This document shows, piece after piece, positions 25,107 through 33,749 of a DNA stretch of 64,000 bases. The position numbers were made by a program, and so were the translations under genes. Numbering within the stretch: position 1 is the stretch's first letter; each line of letters opens with the position of its first letter. Below the pieces are notes generated by a model that saw only the letters and a program-made list of their open reading frames with translations, did not search any database and was not told where the DNA came from. This stretch comes from Alphaproteobacteria bacterium (GTDB lineage Bacteria; Pseudomonadota; Alphaproteobacteria; ATCC43930; CGMCC-115725): the NCBI GenBank assembly GCA_028871455.1, contig JAGWNF010000011.1:1-64000 (forward strand), in the 5' to 3' direction.

Positions 25107-25295
25107 CTAGTCATCGTCTTCGCGTTCGAGTTTTTTGCGGTCGAGCGCCCGCGCCGCTCTTTCGGCCTCGAGACGCTCGATCTCGCGCTCGGTCTTGGTG
25201 CGGCCGAAGGCGACACGATTCTCCGCCGCCTGTTTCTTTGCGGCCTCACGCCGTTTCGCTTTGCGGAAACGGTTGAGGTTGATCGGGTCAGCCAT
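25107..25295 (-). CDS. DUF4169 family small protein
   Basis: A 62-residue, strongly charged helical protein that starts MADPINLNRFRKAKRR and continues with AAENRVAFGRTKTEREIERLE, the DUF4169 pattern of alphaproteobacteria. Function is unknown; the charge pattern suggests an RNA/ribosome or coiled-coil role, which is inference. Its start overlaps the end of the RHH_4 gene by 8 bases. The set fumC, RHH_4 and DUF4169 recurs together in this class. Confidence 0.85.
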   Translation of the reverse strand: MADPINLNRFRKAKRREAAKKQAAENRVAFGRTKTEREIERLEAERAARALDRKKLEREDDD

Positions 25296-25515
25296 GGCCC
25301 AATTCGCCGTTACGGTAGCTTTCGAGCACCAGCAGGCGCAGCGCGCTCGACAAATTGCCGGCGCGCTTGGCGTCAACTTCGGCGACCAGCGCGTTAATCG
25401 AAAGGCCGCGCTTCTTCGCCAGAACGCGGAGCTCGCGCCAGAACGGCTCCTCCAACGTCAGGCTGGTCGCGTGGCCGGCGATGGTCACCGAGCGCTTGCG
25501 CAGTGGACCGGGCAT
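25288..25515 (-). CDS. Ribbon-helix-helix domain protein (RHH_4)
   Basis: This 75-residue protein has the alphaproteobacterial RHH_4 layout: a strand with KRSVTIAGHATSLTLEEPFW, then helix RELRVLAKKRGLSINALVAEVD and helix NLSSALRLLVLESY. RHH proteins bind DNA as dimers through the paired N-terminal strands. The ATG at 25515 shares bases with the fumC stop (ATGA), so translation is probably coupled. It may regulate its own operon, but no operator is evident. Confidence 0.85.
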   Translation of the reverse strand: MPGPLRKRSVTIAGHATSLTLEEPFWRELRVLAKKRGLSINALVAEVDAKRAGNLSSALRLLVLESYRNGELGHG

Positions 25516-26912
25516 CAGCGCGGTCCGATCATCGCCTGGGGATCGACCCAGCGGTCGAAGTCGCGGCCGCTGACGTGACCGAGGGCGATCGCCGCTTCGC
25601 GCAGCGTCGTGCCATCCTTGAGCGCCTTCTTGGCCACTTCGGCCGCCTTGTCGTAGCCGATATGCGGACTCAACGCGGTGACCAGCATGAGCGAGCGGTT
25701 GAGCAGCTCGGCGATTCGCCCGATGTCGGCTTCGATGCCCTCGACGCAATGCTCGGCGAAGCTCGCCGCCGCGTCGCCGATCAGCCGGATCGATTGCAGC
25801 AGGTTGTAGATGATCACCGGTTTGAAGACGTTGAGCTCGAAATGACCTTGGCTGCCGGCGATCGAGATCGCGACATGGTTGCCCATGACTTGGGCCGCGA
25901 CCATTGTCACCGCCTCACACTGCGTCGGATTGACCTTGCCGGGCATGATCGACGAGCCGGGCTCGTTCTCGGGTAAGTGCAGCTCGCCTAGGCCGCAACG
26001 CGGTCCCGAGCCCATCAACCGGATGTCGTTGGCGATCTTCATCAGCGAGGCGGCGATCACGTTGAGCGCGCCCGATAGCTCGACCAGCGCGTCATGCGTT
26101 GCCAACGCCTCGAACTTGTCGGTCGCCGAGGTGAAGGGCAGGCTGGTGAGCGCCTTGAGCCGCCTGACGAAGGCGCCGGCGAAGGCTTTCGGGGCGTTAA
26201 GCCCGGTGCCGACCGCCGTGCCACCCTGCGCTACGGCATAGAGTCGCGACAGACAGCCTTTGACGCGCGCGATGCCCTGCTTCATCTGGTGCGCGTAAGC
26301 ACCGAATTCCGCGCCGAGCGGCAGGGGCGTCGCGTCCTGAAGGTGCGTGCGGCCAATTTTCACAATCGACGCGAATGCCCGCGCCTTGGCGGCGAGCGCG
26401 TGCTCGAGCCGCCGGAGGCCGGGCATCAACCGGTCGCGAATCTCGAGCGCGGCGGCGATGTGCATCGCGGTCGGAAAGCTGTCGTTCGACGATTGGCTGA
26501 GATTGACCTGGTCGTTCGTATGGATTGGCGCCTTGGCGCCACGCTTGCCGCCGAGCGCCTCGTTGGCCAGCGCCGCGATCACCTCGTTGGCGTTCATGTT
26601 GGTCTGGGTGCCCGAGCCGGTCTGCCAGACCACCAGCGGAAACTCGTCGTCGTAACGACCGGCGGCAACCGCGGCGGCGGCGGCGGCGATGGCGCGACCG
26701 CGCCGCTTGTCGATGGCGCCGATCGCCATGTTCGCTTCGGCCGCGGCCTGCTTCTGAAGGCCGAAGGCGTGTATCAGCGCCAGCGGCATACGCTCGCCGC
26801 CGATCTTGAAGTTCTCGAGCGAGCGTTGCGTCTGCGCGCCCCAGAGCCGTGCCGCCGGCACCGCCACCGGCCCCATGCTGTCGCGCTCGGTCCGGGTCGG
26901 ATTTCTAGCCAT
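25515..26912 (-). CDS. fumC: Fumarate hydratase class II
   Basis: A 465-residue member of the fumarase/aspartase superfamily, interconverting fumarate and L-malate without iron. It starts with [24 protein letters not shown], has [19 protein letters not shown]-type substrate residues, [10 protein letters not shown], and the family signature [13 protein letters not shown] with the catalytic serine loop. E. coli FumC has 467 residues. A class I fumarase lies 2 kb away on the same strand. fumC heads the fumC-RHH_4-DUF4169 unit. Confidence 0.96.
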   Translation of the reverse strand: MARNPTRTERDSMGPVAVPAARLWGAQTQRSLENFKIGGERMPLALIHAFGLQKQAAAEANMAIGAIDKRRGRAIAAAAAAVAAGRYDDEFPLVVWQTGSGTQTNMNANEVIAALANEALGGKRGAKAPIHTNDQVNLSQSSNDSFPTAMHIAAALEIRDRLMPGLRRLEHALAAKARAFASIVKIGRTHLQDATPLPLGAEFGAYAHQMKQGIARVKGCLSRLYAVAQGGTAVGTGLNAPKAFAGAFVRRLKALTSLPFTSATDKFEALATHDALVELSGALNVIAASLMKIANDIRLMGSGPRCGLGELHLPENEPGSSIMPGKVNPTQCEAVTMVAAQVMGNHVAISIAGSQGHFELNVFKPVIIYNLLQSIRLIGDAAASFAEHCVEGIEADIGRIAELLNRSLMLVTALSPHIGYDKAAEVAKKALKDGTTLREAAIALGHVSGRDFDRWVDPQAMIGPR

Positions 26913-26990
26913 GGCCTGTCTCCTCGCCTGCGCTAGGGGATAGACAGGCGAGCAGGGGTGGTCAAGGCGCGGCCGGATCGTTCGGTCTAC

Positions 26991-27473
26991 TCAGCGCGGC
27001 GGCGGGTGCCACTTGGCCAGTTCGGCGAATTGCGCGCGCTGTTGGGGGCTGAGCGTTGTCAGAAAGGACTCGACTGCGGCCGTCGCGTCCTTCTGGAACG
27101 CGACATGGTTGGTGTCGGCGCGGACAATCAAGCCAGCGATCGTCTGGTCGTTGGGCTGCGGCTTGGCGAGCTGATCCCAGATGCTGTCGAATATCGGCCG
27201 GTTCGCCTGAAACATGGCGCGCCGGCGTTCGCGCATGGTCGTGACCATCTGGTGAAGCGCGATCTGTTGGGCGCCGTTCAGGTTCATCTCGCGGCCGATA
27301 TGCTCGAACCGCAGGATCGGCCCCGCTTGTCGCTCGAAAAAGGGGTGGAACCGCATGTGGCTCCAGACTGCCCCTCCAAGGAAAAAGACGTTCAGCGTGA
27401 GCGACAGCGCCAACGCGACGATCAGACCGCGGCTCCGGCGTGGAGCGCGGCCGTTCGGCTCGGCGGTGGTCAT
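26991..27473 (-). CDS. CnrX/CpxP-like periplasmic metal-sensor protein
   Basis: A 160-residue membrane-anchored protein. A short basic cytoplasmic start is followed by one membrane helix (GLIVALALSLTLNVFFLGGAVW, about residues 16-38) and a helical periplasmic domain of the heavy-metal-resistance family (CnrX/NccX, CpxP/Spy relatives). Periplasmic histidines occur in HMRFHPFFERQ, FEHIGREM, HQMVTTMRERR and the C-terminal KWHPPPR. CnrX binds Co/Ni and frees an ECF sigma factor from its anti-sigma factor. Its ATG overlaps the stop of the anti-sigma gene (ATGA). No metal efflux genes are adjacent, so the signal is uncertain and may be misfolded protein rather than metal. Confidence 0.7.
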   Translation of the reverse strand: MTTAEPNGRAPRRSRGLIVALALSLTLNVFFLGGAVWSHMRFHPFFERQAGPILRFEHIGREMNLNGAQQIALHQMVTTMRERRRAMFQANRPIFDSIWDQLAKPQPNDQTIAGLIVRADTNHVAFQKDATAAVESFLTTLSPQQRAQFAELAKWHPPPR

Positions 27474-27979
27474 ATCGCGGAATCCTCGGAGGTGAAGACG
27501 CCGCTGGACTGGTCGAAGAGGCCGCCGGTGACGGACGCGGCCGGACCGAAGAGGCTGGCGTAGCTTTCGGTTCCGAGCGTGAAGCCGATCAGGCCGGTCA
27601 GCACCAGGCTCGCGGCCACCGCGACCCGCGCCATGTGCACGCGCCAGCCGTAGGACGGCGCCGCTGGACGGCGGAACGGGATGATCCGCGCTCCCGCCGG
27701 ATCAGGCTCAACCAAGGCTGCGGCGCGTTCGACGACTTCGTGCGGCGCCGGCAATTCATGGCCGCTGCGCGCCGCGACCACGTCGTCCAGCGCCTCGCGA
27801 TGGCCGTGGAGCCACGTCTCGATGCGCTCGGCAGCAGCCTCGTCCAGCCGGCCTTCCGTGTAGGCGGCCAGCTCCAGCGCCGTCGGTGCCTCCTGGCTCG
27901 CGTCCGAGCGTTCGAGCGCGCGGAAACGCCCCCAGAGGGCGGCCTCCGCGGCCGATTTCATGTCCCCCGGTCGGGTCAT
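27470..27979 (-). CDS. Membrane anti-sigma factor for the adjacent ECF sigma factor
   Basis: A 169-residue protein with an N-terminal helical region (LELAAYTEGRLDEAAAERIE, about residues 35-55) like anti-sigma domains, but without the HxxxCxxC zinc motif. One membrane helix follows (VAVAASLVLTGLIGFTLG, near residues 120-138) and then a short periplasmic tail. Location between the sigma gene and the CnrX-like gene, with a 4-base overlap to the latter, gives the main support. The second ATG of the pair, at 27979, is chosen because AGGAG is six bases upstream of it. Confidence 0.65.
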   Translation of the reverse strand: MTRPGDMKSAAEAALWGRFRALERSDASQEAPTALELAAYTEGRLDEAAAERIETWLHGHREALDDVVAARSGHELPAPHEVVERAAALVEPDPAGARIIPFRRPAAPSYGWRVHMARVAVAASLVLTGLIGFTLGTESYASLFGPAASVTGGLFDQSSGVFTSEDSAI

Positions 27980-28018
27980 GGTCATCTCCTGCTCAATTGT
28001 AGGCATGATTGCACCAAT

Positions 28019-28570
28019 TCATCCCCGCCCGGAGCCCGATTTTGGCGGGTTTTCCGGGGAAAAATGCTCCCGCAGCTTCAGCATCGCCTTGTGGTGGGTG
28101 CTGCGAATCGTTTGCGGATCGACCTTGAGGACGGCCGCCACCTCGGCGACCTCCATGTCGCGGTCATAGAGCATCGTGAGCACCAGCTTCTGCCGCGGCG
28201 ACAGCAGTCCATCCGGCAGCTTGATGCGCTCGGTCGGCTCGGCTGTCACCGCCAGGGCCGATTCCGGCACCGCTTCGTAAGGCGTGGTCTGCGGCTGGCG
28301 TCGGCGCATGACGTCGCGGGCGGTCGAACGCGCCACGATGGTGAGCCAGGTGGAAAGCCCGGCGCGTGTCGCGTCGTAGGTCTTGAGCAGGCGGTAGTCG
28401 TCCTTGCACAGCCGGACGAAGACCTCCTGCGCCAGGTCTTCGATCTCGCCGGTCTCGCGCGCCTGGCCGCGCACCGCCGACAGGATCAGGCCGGTATAGC
28501 GCCGCACGAAGGCGTCCCATTGGGCCTTGCTGCCGCGGATCAGTGCGGTGAGATCGATGCTATCGGCCAC
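28019..28570 (-). CDS. ECF-family RNA polymerase sigma factor
   Basis: A 183-residue sigma-70 family protein with only regions 2 and 4. Region 2 includes WDAFVRRYTGLILSAV, EIEDLAQEVFVRLCKDDY and TWLTIVARSTARDVMRRR. Region 4 includes LSPRQKLVLTMLYDRDMEVAEVAAVL and the helix-turn-helix DPQTIRSTHHKAMLKLRE. GTG at 28570 has GAAAGG seven bases upstream and gives the expected length. The start overlaps the TfoX-like gene by 11 bases. It is followed by its anti-sigma factor and a CnrX-like sensor, an arrangement like Cnr-type signalling. Confidence 0.85.
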   Translation of the reverse strand: MADSIDLTALIRGSKAQWDAFVRRYTGLILSAVRGQARETGEIEDLAQEVFVRLCKDDYRLLKTYDATRAGLSTWLTIVARSTARDVMRRRQPQTTPYEAVPESALAVTAEPTERIKLPDGLLSPRQKLVLTMLYDRDMEVAEVAAVLKVDPQTIRSTHHKAMLKLREHFSPENPPKSGSGRG

Positions 28571-28967
28571 GCGCCGCCTTTCGATGGCGGGGTGCGGTCC
28601 GCTTCCGGCCGCGTGCCGCTTTTCGCACGGCGGCGGCATAGGCCTTGTCGGCCCAGGCGGCCAGCGTCTCGCCGTCGTCCAGCGCTTCGGCCGGCACCGC
28701 GTGATAGCCGAGTGCGACGCGCTTGCGGCCGCGCTGATAGCGGAATGGTGCCATGCCTGCGGCCTCGTAATCGCCGCGGTTCTCGTCGTCGGTCTTGAAG
28801 TGGACCGCGTCGCGAATGACGATGCCGAACATCAAGCCGTCGCGGAACAAGCCGGTGCCGCTGAACATGCGCCGCGCGTCGACCGCCGACCAGCCGCGCA
28901 GCAGGTCGAGCACATACGCGACGCTTTCGTCCGGTTCGGTTCTCGCAGTGCCGCGACGCGCCGCCAT
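28560..28967 (-). CDS. TfoX N-terminal domain protein
   Basis: This 135-residue protein has the TfoX_N pattern: AYVLDLLRGWSAVDARRMFSGTGLFRDGLMFGIV followed by VHFKTDDENRGDYEAAGMAPF. In gamma-proteobacteria the full TfoX/Sxy protein controls competence; stand-alone N-terminal domains in alphaproteobacteria have no fixed role. The C-terminus is a basic tail (KAARGRKRTAPRHRKAARGR). It lies 7 bases after the fumarase stop and overlaps the sigma gene, so it appears embedded in one transcript. Confidence 0.82.
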   Translation of the reverse strand: MAARRGTARTEPDESVAYVLDLLRGWSAVDARRMFSGTGLFRDGLMFGIVIRDAVHFKTDDENRGDYEAAGMAPFRYQRGRKRVALGYHAVPAEALDDGETLAAWADKAYAAAVRKAARGRKRTAPRHRKAARGR

Positions 28968-28974
28968 TTCATGT

Positions 28975-30585
28975 TCACGTCAGCTTAGCGAAGAAATCGT
29001 TGCCCTTGTCGTCGATGACGATGAAGGCCGGGAAGTCCTTCACATCGATACGCCACACCGCCTCCATGCCGAGCTCGGGATATTCGACGACCTCGACCTT
29101 CTTGATGCAGTCCTGCGCCAGCCGGGCCGCCGGGCCGCCGATCGAGCCGAGATAGAATCCCCCGTGCTTCTTGCACGCCTCGCGCACCTCGGCGCCGCGG
29201 TTGCCCTTGGCCAGTGTCACGAAGCTGCCGCCCGCGGCCATGAATTGGTCGACATAGGAATCCATCCGGCCGGCGGTGGTCGGGCCGAACGAGCCCGAGG
29301 CATAGCCCTTCGGCGTTTTGGCCGGGCCGGCATAGTAGATCGCATGGTCCTTCACGTATGGCGGCAGGCCCTCGCCGCGCTCGAGCCGTTCCCGGAGTCG
29401 CGCATGCGCCATGTCGCGCGCGACGATCAGCGATCCCGAAAGCGACAGCCGCGTCCTGATCGGATATTGCGATAGCGTCTTGCGGATCTGTGCCATCGGC
29501 TGGTTGAGGTCGATCCGCACCACGGCGCCGCCGAGCTTTTCCTCGTCGATGTCGGGCAGGTATTGCGCCGGATTGGTTTCGAGCTGCTCGAGGAACACGC
29601 CGTCGGCGGTGATCTTGCCGAGGATCTGGCGGTCGGCGGCGCACGACACGCCGATGCCGATGGGGAGGCTGGCGCCGTGCCGGGGCAGGCGGATCACCCG
29701 CACGTCGTGACAGAAATACTTGCCGCCGAACTGCGCGCCGATGCCCATGGCGCGCGTCAGGCCGAGCACCTCTTGCTCGAATCCGGTGTCGCGGAAGGCC
29801 TGGCCGAACTTGTTGCCCTCGGTCGGCAGCGTGTCGAGATAGCGGCAGCTCGCCAGCTTCACGGTCTTCAGGTTGAGCTCGGCGGAGGTGCCACCGATGA
29901 CGATCGCCAGGTGATAGGGCGGGCAGGCGGCGGTGCCGAGCGTGCGAATCCTCTCGTCGAGGAACTTGAGCAGCGCCTTGGGATTGAGCGTCGCCGGTGT
30001 CGCCTGGTAGAGGAATGCCTTGTTGGCCGAGCCGCCGCCCTTGGCGATGAACAGAAATTTATAGGCGTCACCATCGGCGGCATAGATCTCGATCTGCGCC
30101 GGCAAATTGTCGCCGGTGTTGACCTCGTCGAACATGCCGAGCGGCGCCACCTGGCTGTAGCGCAGATTGGTCTCGGTATAGGTGCGCCGCACGCCGGCCG
30201 AGATCGCCGCCTCGTCACCGCCGCCGGTCCAGACGCGCTGGCCCTTCTTGCCCATGACGATGGCCGTGCCGGTGTCCTGGCACATCGGCAGCACCTTGCC
30301 GGCGGCGATGTTGGCGTTCTTCAGCATGTCGAAAGCAACGAACTTGTCGTTGGCCGAGGCCTCGGTGTCGTCGAGGATGGCGCGGAGCTGTCGGAGATGT
30401 CCGGGCCGCAGCAGGTGGGCGCAGTCGATGAACGCCTGTCGCGTCAGCTCGGTGAGGGCCGGTAGCGCGACGGTAATGACGCGCTGGCCGTCGAAGGCGG
30501 CGGTGCCGACATGATCGGCGGTGAGCTTGCGGTAGGGCGCATAGTCCTCGCCCAGCGGGAACATCTCGTGGAAAGCGGGATCCAT
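28975..30585 (-). CDS. fumA: Fumarate hydratase class I (iron-sulfur)
   Basis: A 536-residue single-chain class I fumarase with an oxygen-sensitive [4Fe-4S] cluster. The N-terminal catalytic domain has [29 protein letters not shown] and the conserved cysteines in MCQDTG, SCRYLD-like ACPPYH and GVSCAAD. The C-terminal beta domain has [28 protein letters not shown] and [17 protein letters not shown] at 30585 ([12 protein letters not shown]) matches the family start; an ATG-less longer frame upstream is not needed. It converts the same substrate as FumC; holding both lets cells cope with iron or oxygen changes. Confidence 0.93.
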   Translation of the reverse strand: MDPAFHEMFPLGEDYAPYRKLTADHVGTAAFDGQRVITVALPALTELTRQAFIDCAHLLRPGHLRQLRAILDDTEASANDKFVAFDMLKNANIAAGKVLPMCQDTGTAIVMGKKGQRVWTGGGDEAAISAGVRRTYTETNLRYSQVAPLGMFDEVNTGDNLPAQIEIYAADGDAYKFLFIAKGGGSANKAFLYQATPATLNPKALLKFLDERIRTLGTAACPPYHLAIVIGGTSAELNLKTVKLASCRYLDTLPTEGNKFGQAFRDTGFEQEVLGLTRAMGIGAQFGGKYFCHDVRVIRLPRHGASLPIGIGVSCAADRQILGKITADGVFLEQLETNPAQYLPDIDEEKLGGAVVRIDLNQPMAQIRKTLSQYPIRTRLSLSGSLIVARDMAHARLRERLERGEGLPPYVKDHAIYYAGPAKTPKGYASGSFGPTTAGRMDSYVDQFMAAGGSFVTLAKGNRGAEVREACKKHGGFYLGSIGGPAARLAQDCIKKVEVVEYPELGMEAVWRIDVKDFPAFIVIDDKGNDFFAKLT

Positions 30586-30653
30586 GCGGCGCTCGCAGAC
30601 CGGGAAAAACGCGCGGCAGATTCGGCCCAATCCGCGGCCGTGGTCAAGCCCGG

Positions 30654-31163
30654 CTACTTCTTCCGGAACTGGTCGAGGGTGACGACGTCGGCGCCCTTGT
30701 CGGCCGTCTTGTCGGACTTGGCCGCTTTGCCCGCCTTCTCGGATTTGCCGGCGCGCGGCTTGTCGGTGCCGCCCGGCGGCTCCTCGGCATCGGCCTGCTC
30801 GTTAGCGGCGGTGACCTGCTGGAACTGGAGCCCGAACTTCACCGCCGGATCGGCGAAGGACAGGATCGCCTCGAACGGAATCACCACCCGCTCCGGCCGG
30901 CCGGAGAAGCTCAGCGTCACGCCGAAGCGCTCCTCCTCGACGTCGAGGTCCCAGAACTGATGCTCGAGCACCACCGTCATGTCCTCGGGATGTTTGGCGC
31001 GCAGGCTCGCCGGCATCTCGACGCCGGCAAAGTCGGTCTTGAAGGTGATGTAGAAGTGATGCGCGCCGGGCAAACCGTTCGCCGCGGTGCGGGCCAGGGC
31101 CTCGCGCACGACGCCGCGGAGCGCGGCTTCGACCATCTTGTCGTAACGCAGAAGGTCCTTCAT
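30654..31163 (-). CDS. sspB: SspB, ClpXP adaptor (alpha-type)
   Basis: This 169-residue adaptor binds ssrA-tagged proteins and tethers them to ClpX. The substrate-binding domain (residues 1 to about 115) has [45 protein letters not shown] and the [15 protein letters not shown] segment. A flexible Lys/Ala/Asp-rich linker follows, and then the C-terminal [10 protein letters not shown], which matches the ClpX-binding tail of alphaproteobacterial SspB. The ATG lies about 20 bases after the predicted end of the tmRNA coding piece, on the same strand. That places tag template and tag adaptor in one transcription unit. Confidence 0.93.
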   Translation of the reverse strand: MKDLLRYDKMVEAALRGVVREALARTAANGLPGAHHFYITFKTDFAGVEMPASLRAKHPEDMTVVLEHQFWDLDVEEERFGVTLSFSGRPERVVIPFEAILSFADPAVKFGLQFQQVTAANEQADAEEPPGGTDKPRAGKSEKAGKAAKSDKTADKGADVVTLDQFRKK

Positions 31164-31182
31164 GCGCGCTCCCGCAAAATCA

Positions 31183-31465
31183 GTGGGGGGCTTCTGTTGC
31201 CCGGTGCCCCCCGGACCGCGCTTACTTAGAGACTAAGCAGCGAGTGCGACAGTGTTATCGTTCGCACTTAGGTTTTGGCCCGATAACGGCGGTACCATGC
31301 CGGGCGAAAGACGCATCTTTATCACGCGCGTCGATCCTAGTTCGCCCCCGTGACGGTGCGGAGACGATCGCTCCGCGAAACTGGTGGAGGCGCCGGGTAC
31401 TGCCCCCGGGTCCGCAACGCTTATTTCATACGCTGTTTATCGCCATAGCCGGTTGCCCGGCACCC
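31183..31465 (-). ncRNA. ssrA: Permuted two-piece tmRNA
   Basis: On the minus strand the order is reversed compared with one-piece tmRNA. The acceptor piece comes first (about 31462-31382), with the T-arm CCGGG-GGCAGTA-CCCGG and a 3' end CGCCTCCACCA. An excised spacer follows (31381-31350) with a GCGGAG/CTCCGC hairpin. The coding piece (31349 to about 31185) begins GGGGGCG, which pairs with CGCCTCC of the acceptor end. Inside it, 31265-31233 read GCG AAC GAT AAC ACT GTC GCA CTC GCT GCT TAG. This gives the tag ANDNTVALAA, plus the alanine charged on the RNA. tmRNA rescues stalled ribosomes and marks products for ClpXP. A G6/C6 stem closes the 3' end. Confidence 0.9.
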
Positions 31466-31467
31466 TC

Positions 31468-31494
31468 AATATAGGCGCTTTCATTGCGGCTCAA
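31468..31494 (-). promoter_or_regulatory. Promoter of ssrA
   Basis: Reading the minus strand, TATATT (31473-31468) is a near-consensus -10 box about seven bases before the GGGTGCC 5' end. TTTGAG/TTGAGC (31495-31489) is a weaker -35 with a 15-16 base spacer. Confidence 0.55.
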
Positions 31495-31550
31495 AAGGGG
31501 CGGCGAGTCGGCCTTTGCGCGCCTTTCCCGCGCGGCTAGAGTCGCCGCCC

Positions 31551-32489
31551 ATGCCGCTCACGCCCGAACAGCAGGCCGAGATCGACCGGCAACGCGCCGA
31601 GACGCAGCCGACGCGCCGCGCGGTCGCGCCCGGCCTCGAAGAGATTCTTTACCAAGCCATACCCGTGCTCGATCACGGCTTCGTCCGCGTCATCGACTAC
31701 ATGGGCGACGACGCCGCGGTGGTTCAGGCGGCCCGCGTCTCCTATGGCAAGGGGACGAAGAAGGTGAACGAGGACCGCGGCCTCATTCACTACCTGATGC
31801 GCCACCGGCACACGACGCCGTTCGAGATGTGCGAGATCAAATATCACGTGAAGCTGCCGATCTTCGTCGCGCGGCAATGGATTCGCCATCGCACCGCGAA
31901 CGTGAACGAATACTCGGCGCGCTATTCGATCCTCGACAACGAATTCTATGTGCCGGCGCCCGAGAATCTCGCGGTACAATCGTCGACCAACCGGCAGGGC
32001 AGGGGCGACATGCTGGCGCCGAACGAGGCTGCGCGCGTGCTCTACCTGTTAAAGCGCGACGCCGAGACCGCCTATCGCGGCTATGTCGAAATGCTGAACG
32101 AGGACGATGCTGGCAAGCCGATCGACCCGAAGCGCACCGGTCTCGCGCGCGAGCTCGCGCGCATGAACCTGTCGCTCAATTTCTATACCCAGTGGTACTG
32201 GAAGACCGATCTGCACAACCTGCTCAATTTTTTGAGCCTGCGCGCCGATGCCCACGCGCAATACGAGATCCGCGTCTATGCTGAGGCGATGATCGCCACG
32301 CTCGAGAAGTGGGTGCCGATCACCGCCGAGGCCTTCCGGCAGCATCGGCTGGGCGGCGCGCATCTTTCGGCCAGCGCGCTCGCGGTGGTGACGAAGCTGC
32401 TCGCCGGCGAAAAGGTGACGCAGGAATCGAGCGGCCTGTCGAAGCGCGAGTGGACCGAGCTGATGGAGCTTTTGGGGAAGGATAGCTAA
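31551..32489 (+). CDS. thyX: FAD-dependent thymidylate synthase ThyX
   Basis: A 312-residue ThyX that makes dTMP from dUMP using methylene-tetrahydrofolate and NAD(P)H. The signature RHRx7S is seen as [11 protein letters not shown] (112-122). Flanking motifs are [19 protein letters not shown] and, near the C-terminus, [21 protein letters not shown]. It is longer than Thermotoga ThyX (220) because of N- and C-terminal extensions typical of alphaproteobacteria. ATG at 31551 is preferred; an upstream in-frame ATG at 31515 adds Arg/Pro residues without similarity. It is divergent from ssrA; no thyA is present in the window. Confidence 0.94.
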   Translation: MPLTPEQQAEIDRQRAETQPTRRAVAPGLEEILYQAIPVLDHGFVRVIDYMGDDAAVVQAARVSYGKGTKKVNEDRGLIHYLMRHRHTTPFEMCEIKYHVKLPIFVARQWIRHRTANVNEYSARYSILDNEFYVPAPENLAVQSSTNRQGRGDMLAPNEAARVLYLLKRDAETAYRGYVEMLNEDDAGKPIDPKRTGLARELARMNLSLNFYTQWYWKTDLHNLLNFLSLRADAHAQYEIRVYAEAMIATLEKWVPITAEAFRQHRLGGAHLSASALAVVTKLLAGEKVTQESSGLSKREWTELMELLGKDS

Positions 32490-32562
32490 GCCGATTTCAA
32501 ACGCTTCTGGTAAAGCGCGCCAAACGATTCCCCCTCCCCTGAGGCCGTTAGGCTGAAAGGGT

Positions 32563-33672
32563 TTACTGCACCACGATCCGCGGCGTCTTCCGTTCCGCGC
32601 CGCTGAGCTTCTCCCAAATCCGCGTCGCGATCTGTTTGTAGACCTTGGCATGTGGGCTGTCGGGCTGGCTCGCCACGATCGGCCGGCCGCTGTCCGAAGT
32701 CTCGCGGATTACAACGTCTAAGGGTAGCTCACCCAAAAATTCGGTGCCGAGCTTTTCCGCCTCCTTGCGCGCGCCGCCGTGGCTGAAAATGTCCGTGCGC
32801 TCGCCGCATTTGGGACAGAGGAAATAGCTCATGTTCTCGATGAAGCCCAAGACCGGCACGTTGACCTTGCGGAACATGTTGAGGCCTTTTCGCGCGTCCA
32901 GTAGTGCGATGTCCTGCGGCGTCGAGACGATCACCGCGCCGGCGAGCGGCACCTGCTGTGCCATGGTGAGTTGCGCGTCGCCGGTTCCGGGGGGCATGTC
33001 GACCACCATCACGTCGAGCTCGCCCCAGTTGACGTCACGCAGCATCTGGCTGAGCGCGCTTTGCACCATCGGCCCGCGCCAGATCATCGGCGTGTCCTCG
33101 GCGACCAGGAATCCCATCGACATGCAGGCGAGGCCGAAGTTGCGCATCGGTTCGAGCGTCTTGCCGTCGCGCGTCGTCGGCTTGCCGGTGATGCCGAGCA
33201 TGCGCGGCATCGACGGACCATAGATATCGGCGTCGAGCACGCCGACCTTGCGGCCGATGGCCGCCAGCGCCAGCGCCAGGTTCGCGGCCGTCGTCGACTT
33301 GCCGACGCCGCCTTTACCCGAAGCGACGGCGATGATGTGCTTGACGCCGGGCACGGCGGGCTTCTCGGCCTGCGGCGCACCGTGCGCGTGGCCGTGCGCC
33401 GGCTGAGCGGCGGGACGCGGCGGTGCTTCGGCGGTCAGCACCGCGCTGACCGACAGCACGCCCGGCAATGCTTCGACAGCCTTCTCGGCGGCACGGCGCA
33501 GCGGCTCGAGCTTCGGTCCGCGTGCGCGATCGACTTCGATGGCGAAGCCGACATGGCCTTCGCGGATCGACAGGCCGGTGATCATGCCGAGCGAGACGAT
33601 ATCCTGGCCGCGCTCGGGATCGTTCACCTGCTTCAACGCAGCCATCACGTCCGTTTCTAAAACGTCTGTCAC
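32563..33672 (-). CDS. apbC: Mrp/ApbC/NBP35-family iron-sulfur cluster carrier ATPase
   Basis: A 369-residue protein with an N-terminal MIP18-type domain (LKQVNDPERGQDIVSLGM), a His/Pro-rich linker, and a P-loop ATPase with the deviant Walker A ASGKGGVGKST, VVDMPPGTGD, and the cluster-binding CPKC in MSYFLCPKCGERTDIF. It carries [4Fe-4S] clusters to target proteins such as the iron-sulfur enzymes encoded here (class I fumarase, GlcF). GTG at 33672 has GAGGG six bases upstream; TTG at 33684 and an internal ATG are alternatives. It is divergent from hflK. Confidence 0.92.
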   Translation of the reverse strand: MTDVLETDVMAALKQVNDPERGQDIVSLGMITGLSIREGHVGFAIEVDRARGPKLEPLRRAAEKAVEALPGVLSVSAVLTAEAPPRPAAQPAHGHAHGAPQAEKPAVPGVKHIIAVASGKGGVGKSTTAANLALALAAIGRKVGVLDADIYGPSMPRMLGITGKPTTRDGKTLEPMRNFGLACMSMGFLVAEDTPMIWRGPMVQSALSQMLRDVNWGELDVMVVDMPPGTGDAQLTMAQQVPLAGAVIVSTPQDIALLDARKGLNMFRKVNVPVLGFIENMSYFLCPKCGERTDIFSHGGARKEAEKLGTEFLGELPLDVVIRETSDSGRPIVASQPDSPHAKVYKQIATRIWEKLSGAERKTPRIVVQ

Positions 33673-33749
33673 AATGGCCCTCAATTCCTTGACAATAGCG
33701 GCCTCTCGGTCCGCTTATACCGGGGCAGCGGGGATATGGACAGCAGACG

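Noticed and set aside
31183-31500. 6S RNA or other structured RNA instead of tmRNA
   Set aside because: The in-frame tag ANDNTVALAA, the CCA-ended acceptor piece and the acceptor-stem pairing are specific for tmRNA.
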